A stretch of DNA of 64,000 nt from Nageia nagi (lineage: Eukaryota > Pinophyta). Below the pieces are notes generated by a model. That model saw nothing but the letters and a program-made list of their open reading frames with translations. It was not told the origin of the DNA and ran no database searches. Positions 57,682 to 64,000 of this stretch are shown here, in pieces. The stretch covers positions 20,088,001 to 20,152,000 of the forward strand of contig JBITNC010000001.1 of the NCBI GenBank assembly GCA_050084985.1, read 5' to 3'. Position 1 is the first letter of the stretch; every line of letters starts with the position of its first letter. The position numbers were made by a program, and so were the translations under genes.

Positions 57682-58525
57682 TATTAGAATTTGTAACCTT
57701 TACTTGGTGAGATTATTTTCACATTAGAGGATAATTATTTATCCTCTATTTTTTATTTGTGGAGTAAAGAATATTTCAAAGTAATCCCTACACCTATTTT
57801 TTCCTCTTATAGATTTTTCTATAAAATATGTGAGAATAGTTTTAATTACCTCTATTGAGATAATTATAGAATGGGAGTTACATTAACTTGTAACTCCCAC
57901 CTTTCCTATTGCAATATGGCAAGTTTAGATCATGTGAGTTACCTAGTAACTCCCTCTCTTCACCTCTATTTATTGAGGTCCCTTCTCTTCTCTTCTTCAT
58001 CCAGGATTTATCCTAAGTCTTTGTAACGAGTTAGCTCTTCTCTTCTTTGACATTTTACCATTCTTGCAATGTAAGGGTTATTTTTTCTTTGTTTTTCCCC
58101 CTTAAAAAATTCTTATCTCTCTCCATTTTTTTGTTTTGCACTCATGATGGTATAATTTCTAACCTTACATTTTTTACTTTCAAGTTTTAGTAATAACTTT
58201 TATTTTGATCAATCCCCAAGTGGACATCATGGTGAAAAAGTGATTCAAATTGGTGAGATGAGGTCACAAGTTTGAATCCCCTTTATGGATCCTTGGTGGT
58301 ACTATGTGGCTTTAATTTGGATGTTTTTCAAGTGTATTATGATATTTTGTGGGGCTTAGATAAAAAATCTCATGTAAAAAGTCCCACCCAAGAAAAGAAC
58401 CCATGAATTACCCTGAGTTGTGTGATTAGTGGCTAGGATCACATATTTGAGAGGATTAGTGGCTTCAGATGATATCTCTCATAAATTAAAAAAAACTTTT
58501 ATTGATCCTCCTAAAATTTCTAACA
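57682..58525 (+). repeat. 5' LTR, interrupted by SINE
   Basis: It begins TATTAGAATTTGTAACC (TG changed to TA) and ends CTCCTAAAATTTCTAACA. It matches 60,524-61,063 apart from the SINE at 58,211-58,493. It contains CCTCTATTTATTGAGG, an imperfect inverted repeat around a TATA-like core, near 57,963. Confidence 0.85.
58211..58493 (+). mobile_element. tRNA-derived SINE
   Basis: A 283-bp insertion flanked by AACTTTTATTTTGATC (58,195-58,210) and AACTTTTATTGATC (58,494-58,507), a target duplication with a 2-base indel. The head resembles a tRNA: TGGACATCATGG near 58,221 is a weak A box, and AGTTTGAATCC at 58,269-58,279 matches the B box GGTTCGANTCC except at two decay-prone sites. It ends in TAAATTAAAAAAAA. 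The 3' LTR lacks it, so it inserted after the LTR element. Confidence 0.8.
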
Positions 58526-58539
58526 TAGTACTAGAGCCA
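58526..58539 (+). promoter_or_regulatory. primer-binding site, tRNA-iMet type
   Basis: TAGTACTAGAGCCA matches TGGTATCAGAGCCA at 11 of 14 bases, directly after the 5' LTR. Confidence 0.7.
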
Positions 58540-60513
58540 TGCAATTATTGTTAATCTTGTTGTGAGTAATTTGTTGCAGGTTTTTTAACCATCTTTATTA
58601 GAGGAGCTTTATGATTTTTGGAGAGAAATTTTTTATTTTTTCCCTTAACTTTGTTCTATAGGTTTTGTTAGGGTTAATTAATTTTTTCAAGCAATTTTTT
58701 TTGGGATCACAAACTTTCTCCAAGAAATAACTTTTATCTTAGTTCTTTTTCTCCTTGTGTAGGAATTTTGTATAATATCTCACATTTTTTATGTGCATTT
58801 TTTATAACCATCATTTATTACTAATAATAATATTTGTCTAAGTGTTTTATATTTTTTTCTTTGCAAGAATAAAATAATTTTTTTTTTGTAAAGTTCTTAT
58901 TGAGGGTTTGCTTATAGGGGAAAATAAAAATTATAATAATTGTTTTGTAACTTCATTTTTTTTAGGGTTTTTGCCTCCTTGTAGCAACTAGGAATTTGGC
59001 TCCTAGAAACCCCCTTAGTCACCATCCTTTTAATGTCTTGATAAAGAATTTTTTCTCTCATAGCATAATGTATTCACTATAGAACCTCAAATCTTTATGC
59101 CCCTAGTTGTTCCTCTACCTTGCTAGTAGCCACTCGTCTCCCCCACTCTAAACATGAGTAGCCCCTACACAACATTTCTCTTCCCTTTCAATGTTCTACC
59201 TTGCATATGGTCTCTTGATGCTTCATCTAGTTGGACTTATGCTATTATTGGTGTGTTTTCAAAATTGTTGGTGACTCTATGTAAGGTCCCTTACAACTCC
59301 TCATCTACGTGCTCCTCCTCTCTCCTCTATGTCTACCTATTCATCCTTCTTATGCTTGGTGGCTCCCAAAACTATCATCGCTACACAACACTACCCTCTC
59401 CCCTTATATTATCCTTTACCTTGCATCATCTCTCTTTTCTTCTTTTCATTGCCACTTCATAGGTTTCCTATTTTTTTATTATTTTTTTATTATTTTCATT
59501 TAGGTTTAGGGCTTGTCAATATTTTTATATAATGGTTTAAATGTTTAATGTTGAATTTAATTTAAAATACCTTTTCTAGTATGCCATTTATTATTTACAA
59601 AAATTGTAATATTTGGCATAAGATATTTATTTTTTTAAGATCATTATTAACTATTAAATAAGTTTTTATTATGATCTTAATTTGGTGTTTAAATGATATT
59701 AATGTTTCCTTTTTAATTAGTATATCTTATCTTATTTCATTTATCCATTTATTTGATGAAGTTTAAAATTAGATTATTGTGTCATGATTATAATTTTTAA
59801 TTTAAAGTATTATGTATCCTAGGCAACATAGTAACACTTATTTTTGGGATTTGTGCTCAATAGTGTATGAATGATCTAATTGGCCATAATGACTATTAAT
59901 ACACCTTTGAATTCACTTTTCGTAATTGTTGTGGCATGGTTAATAATGCAACTTCAATCAATTTTTGGTTCTCCTTTTTTGGAATTTTATTATTGACCTT
60001 AAAGTCAACTTATTTTTTTACTACCATTTTTGAACCATAATTTTATGGATAATGAATTTTTTTTCACATCCCTTAAAATATTAATATGTGCTTGCTATTG
60101 GGGCAATCTTTATGATATTTTGGTCTATGTGCTTTTTTTGTTACTAATATGTGTACCTTATGTGAGTGTTTTGAAGTTCACCTTTTTTTCATGTGGCAAA
60201 AGTTGCCTTGTGAAGTTTGGAGCTCTTTTTTTTATCGACCATCCACATGGCCAAAGATGCCTTGGAAGTCTAGTATTGGAGCTCTTTCTTCTGACCTTCT
60301 ATCCCCATGGCCAAAGATGCCTTGGGAGATTAATATTATGAAAATTTCTAGTAAAGCTTATTTGTTTGTTCATGTGGTTACATGTTATATGGTGGTTAAT
60401 TCCATCTTATTTGTAAGTGTTTCCAGACCCCATGTATAGCTTAATGGGGGATGTTGGAATTGTAATCCTTCTTGGATGTTTGTATCTTTGTATTCTATTC
60501 CCCAAGTAAACTT
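58540..60513. other. internal region without recognisable coding
   Basis: T-rich sequence with overlapping plus-strand frames around 59,154-59,532 that are low in complexity. No gag, protease, integrase or RT motif is seen. Near 60,443 GGGGGATGTTGGAATTGTAA repeats the polypurine-LTR junction seen at 60,516. Confidence 0.5.
60190..60335 (+). repeat. short tandem repeat, about 2.5 copies
   Basis: Units starting at about 60,190, 60,246 and 60,306 share CATGGCCAAAGATGCCTTGG (the first copy is diverged) and GGAGCTCTTT. The period is 56-60 bp. Confidence 0.75.
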
Positions 60514-60523
60514 TAAAGGGGGA
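60514..60523 (+). promoter_or_regulatory. polypurine tract
   Basis: AAAGGGGGA directly precedes TGTTAGAATTTG at 60,524. Confidence 0.75.
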
Positions 60524-61063
60524 TGTTAGAATTTGTAACCTTTACTTGATGAGATTATTCTCACATTATAAGATAATTATTTATCCTCTATTTTTTAATT
60601 TTTGGTGTAAAGAATATTCCAAAGGAATCCCTACATGTATTTTTGCCTCTTATGGACTTTTCTCACAAATATGTGAGAAAAGTTTAATTGCCTCTATTGA
60701 GATGATTCTAGAATGGGTGTTACTTTGTAACTTCCACCTTTCCTATTGAAAGATGGCAAATTTAGATTATGGGATTTACTTAGTAACTTCCTCTCTTCAC
60801 CTCTATTTATTGAGGTGCCTTATCCTCTCTTCTTCATCTAGGATTTCTCCTAAATCTTTTTAATGAACTAGCTCTCTTCTTCTTTGGCATTTTACTATTC
60901 TTACAATGTAGGGTTATTTTTCTTTATTTTTTCCCCTTAAAAAATTCTTTTCTCTCTCCATTTTGTGGTTGCTCACTCATGATGGTATAATTCCTAACCT
61001 TGCATTTTTTACTTTCAAGTTTTAGTAATAACTTTTATTTTGATCCTCCTAAAAATTATAACA
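60524..61063 (+). repeat. 3' LTR
   Basis: 540 bp with TGTTAGAATTTG at the start and AAATTATAACA at the end. It has no SINE. Confidence 0.85.
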
Positions 61064-61559
61064 AAGTTCATGAAGGGAAAATATTTCAATTATGTCATCA
61101 AATTTAGGCATTTTATCTTGATATACCTCTTTTGATATTCAGAAGACTTGATAGCCCAATTTAGTTTGGTATGCTCATCTTGAGTGTAACTTGTGATTTC
61201 CTATATTCCACATCCCCTCCAACCCATTACTATGAAAAATGACTTGACCATCCTTCATAGGATTAATATGATTCAAATATCAATTTTATTCCTTTCTTAT
61301 GGTTAGAGCATATATGTCATTTAGACCCATTGAATCACAACCATTATCACTACTTTGGTTTGGTGCCTTGATGTATGCATAGTTCATACCTTTATTTATT
61401 AGAATATATACTTTGTATTGATCATTATATATTACCAATTTCTAAGTTTTACTATTAATGATACTATTATTATTCATGAATGATTCAAGGTTAAGTAGGG
61501 TTGTATATTCAAATTTTTTTGATGTTGACCATTTCTATCACATCGAATATGGCTTACGA
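61064..61559. other. no gene recognised
   Basis: AT-rich. It may include decayed upstream coding of the gypsy fragment that follows. Confidence 0.3.
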
Positions 61560-62545
61560 GCTTATCCCTAGAACTAAAATGGGAATAGGATTATCCTTGA
61601 TGTTGATTACAATGATTTTTCTCTTGAAAATGCCTATTCCTCTTGATTATTTTCCATGTGATGAGTCTATAGTTAACCATCTTGGTGGCTATGCTTATTT
61701 ACCTTCTTGTTATAAAGATATTTATCCTTCATTTTTAAACATGGATGCTTATTTTAGGCAAGTTTCTTCTACTTTTAATTCTTATGAGAATGTTATTTTA
61801 AACTTGTACAAGTATTTTGATAAATACAATTCATAATATAAGGATGATGAACTTAATTTATTACCTTTACTTTTCCAATTGGATGACACTTTTCACATGC
61901 TTATTAAAGAAATAATTGAAGTTAACATTGGTGAAGATCCTAATAATCCTCATACTATGTTACTTGGAAAGATATTAACCAAAAAGGAGCAAGAGTTATT
62001 AATTTATCTTCTTAATAAGTATATTAAAATCTTTGCTTAGAAATATTTTGATATGCCAAGGTTGGATTCAGATCTTGTTGTTCATAATCTTGTTCTTGAC
62101 AAAGATACAAAACCCATTAAGTAAAAATTAAGAAAAATGCATCCAAAAATTGCACTCCTTAATAAATAAGAACTTCAAAGACTTTTGCACGTTGGTTTTA
62201 TCACACCTATTGATTATCCTACATGGCTTTCTAAGGTTGTTCCTATTGGAAATAAAACATGAGGTATTCAAATATGCACTAATTTTTGAGATATTAATAA
62301 AGTTTTTTCAAAATATTATTTTCCTTTACCTAGCATTGATAATATAGTAGATGAAACTATAGGTCATGAAATGCTCTCACTCATGGATGGTTTTAGTGGC
62401 TACAATCAAACTCATATTGCAAAAAAATGATCAACATAAAATTACTTTCACAACACCTTGGGGAACCTTCTATTATAAGATCATGCCCTTTAGTTTAAAT
62501 AATATTTCAAATAAAAGAGACCTCTTTCAGGATCACTTAAACTTG
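61560..62545 (+). pseudogene. Ty3/gypsy (Tat/Athila-type) pre-RT and RT fragment
   Basis: The plus frame leads from PLDYFPCDESIVNHLGGYAY through EIIEVNIGEDPNNPHTMLLG and LTKKEQELLIYLLNKYIKIF. It then enters RT: FDMPRLDSDLVVHNLVLDKD, KLRKMHPKIALLNK, HVGFITPIDYPTWLSKVVP and YFPLPSIDNIVDETIGHEML. SLMDGFSGYNQTHIA and TTPWGTFYYKIMPFSLNN follow, with two frameshifts. It stops near 62,545, before the YVDD box. The family resembles the 42.8-43.6 kb RT more than the chromovirus RT. Confidence 0.85.
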
Positions 62546-63500
62546 AATATTTAACTCATGTGTGTAGGCTAGACTAGATCCTATAAGAATAAACTATATA
62601 AAAAAACTTGATTAAAACCCTTAAGGAGACTTCTTCAATTCAAATTAATAAGCTCAAATGATCACAATGTTACTAGCTCAAGGGGGTGTTAAGAAACACC
62701 AAAGACTACCTAATAATGCCATTTTTTATGATTGTAACTAATGTAGCTAATTGAATCTTGAGATGACCCTAAATTATATTCATTATCCAAATGTGGTGAC
62801 CCTAGGCATTTATAAAATATAGGGCCATTTCTTTGTCAAAACACAAAGATCCTAGGTGTTTGGTAACCTACAAGCATAGAAGATAATATTCAAAAGTTAA
62901 TACACATCATGGGATGAGATAAGACTACTATAGAAATAAAATATGAAAATAAGATCAAGAAATATAATGGGTGTATTTTTGGTTTGATAAGAGGAACAAG
63001 GCTTGAAATGATTGATTTCCAACTTGGCCTAAGATCAATGCTTTCCAATCACTCTTCTTAAATGCTCATGGGAGAGTGCTAGATGTAGTAGCTTCAAAAT
63101 TTATCACTTCTAGGACTCAAGAATCCACAAATTTGAAGCTCAATGTATGCATTAGTTTCTAACCTAAAAATGGAGATAAAATTCTACTTAAATAGATTTT
63201 TGAAACATGCTAAGTCACCAATTTAGAATCCATATAGATTTCAAATTGAAAATGGTTGTTTCTTGATTGATCTTTGATTGAATTTGAATTGGATCTGATT
63301 GGAGACAAATTGGAAACATATCCATTCAGTTCTCTTATTTTCTATTAATTGAGCATATTTGGAACATAATTGGTGAGTCATTAATCAATGACTTGAGTTT
63401 CATATCTTCTTATTTTCTTACTCAACGAATAATCAATGACATGGCAAGGTGAGGTGTAAAATATGTCTAGCTATTTTTTTGCAAAATAGATAATAAATAT
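62546..63500. other. no gene recognised
   Basis: AT-rich sequence after an abrupt end of RT. AAGGGGGTGTTAAGAAACACC near 62,680 resembles a polypurine tract followed by an LTR start, but no second copy was found. Confidence 0.3.
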
Positions 63501-63509
63501 ATTAGTTAT

Positions 63510-64000
63510 ATTAATATGACCAACATTAATAAACATCAATATAATAATATTTTAATAACACAAACTAAATGATCAAATATTATTAACATGACTAATGTTA
63601 ATTATAATTTTCAAATAAATGATTATAGTCCAAAGTATAATAAATATGACTAAATTTAATTACACTTTTAACCATAAATGATTATGATCAAAAATCATAA
63701 TTAATATTACCAATATTAATTATCTTTTTTAAATAACTATGATCAAAATGCAATAAACATGAATAAGTTTATTTACAATTTCCTAATAAATGATTATGAT
63801 CAAAAATACATTAACATGACTAAGTTTAATTGAATTTTCCAAAACAAGTGACTATGATCGAAACACAATAAACATGACTAAGTTAAATTGTAATTCCAAA
63901 GTAAATGACTATGATCAAAACACAATAAATATAACTAAGTTTAATTGCAATTCTAAAGAAAATAATTATGATCAAAAATACATTATACATGACTAAGTTT
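63510..64000 (+). repeat. minisatellite, unit about 57 bp, runs off the window
   Basis: At least eight units share ATGATTATGATCAAAA, then ACAATAAACATGACTAAGTT, TAATT-CAATTTTC and AAA. Unit starts lie near 63,562, 63,620, 63,677, 63,733, 63,790, 63,848, 63,904 and 63,960. Units become more alike to the right, so the array core probably lies beyond the edge. Confidence 0.85.

Larger units (their letters stand above)
57682..61063 (+). mobile_element. non-autonomous LTR retrotransposon with SINE in 5' LTR
   Basis: Two LTRs of about 540 bp (SINE excluded) enclose 2.0 kb without recognisable gag or pol. A primer site and a polypurine tract are present. The iMet primer and TGTTAGAA...AACA ends resemble copia elements, but the superfamily cannot be assigned without coding. 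Confidence 0.75.

Noticed and set aside
59154-59532. Three overlapping plus-strand ORFs rich in Leu, Ser and Phe
   Set aside because: Low-complexity T- and C-rich DNA gives open frames in several phases. No motif or homology is visible.

Overview
This window looks like intergenic DNA of a large plant nuclear genome. It is strongly AT-rich and is built almost entirely of decayed LTR retrotransposons, several nested in one another. I found no intact host gene, no rRNA or tRNA gene and no sign of bacterial, viral or organellar gene organisation. The families (chromovirus, Tat/Athila-type Ty3/gypsy, Ty1/copia, tRNA-derived SINE, DUF4283 protein) and the tRNA-iMet-type primer sites fit a seed plant with much old repeat DNA, perhaps a gymnosperm. 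The species cannot be fixed from this sequence.

Layout. 0-2.45 kb: gag, primer site and 5' LTR of a minus-strand Ty3/gypsy element that runs off the left edge. 2.86-3.8 kb: primer site and gag of a plus-strand gypsy element. 4.6-5.25 kb: a DUF4283 pseudogene. 5.25-10.9 kb: two diverged copies of a unit of about 3 kb. 13-14.94 kb: 3' end of a minus-strand gypsy element. 14.94-29.43 kb: a plus-strand chromovirus with two 539-bp LTRs, gag, protease, RT, RNase H, integrase and chromodomain. Its RT is split by an 8.7-kb minus-strand element (17,666-26,412) with LTRs of 2.6-2.8 kb full of palindromic repeats and a GAGCC target duplication.

29.4-30 kb: degenerate tandem repeats. 30.07-51.2 kb: a minus-strand Tat/Athila-like gypsy complex with three LTR copies, a truncated gag-only unit and a longer copy. 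The longer copy has gag, protease, an RNase H before RT, RT, a second RNase H, integrase and a long unrecognised third ORF. That third ORF is split by the youngest insertion seen, a 5,771-bp Ty1/copia element (33,871-39,641) with 249-bp LTRs about 97% identical and a GTTCT target duplication, which lacks most of RT and all of RNase H. 52.8-56.9 kb: a third minus-strand gypsy polyprotein broken by a small LTR-like insertion. 57.7-61.06 kb: an LTR element without recognisable coding DNA, whose 5' LTR carries a tRNA-derived SINE. 61.6-62.5 kb: a plus-strand gypsy RT fragment. 63.5-64 kb: a minisatellite.

Decay. The coding frames are broken mainly by in-frame stops and by loss of catalytic aspartates, glycines and cysteines. 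Many changes fit C-to-T transition on one strand, as expected of methylated, silenced DNA. Nothing here looks able to move on its own. Readable events include three nestings with target duplications, a large RT deletion, a tandem coding duplication and an LTR-gag-LTR-gag-pol-LTR array. All comparisons were made by eye.
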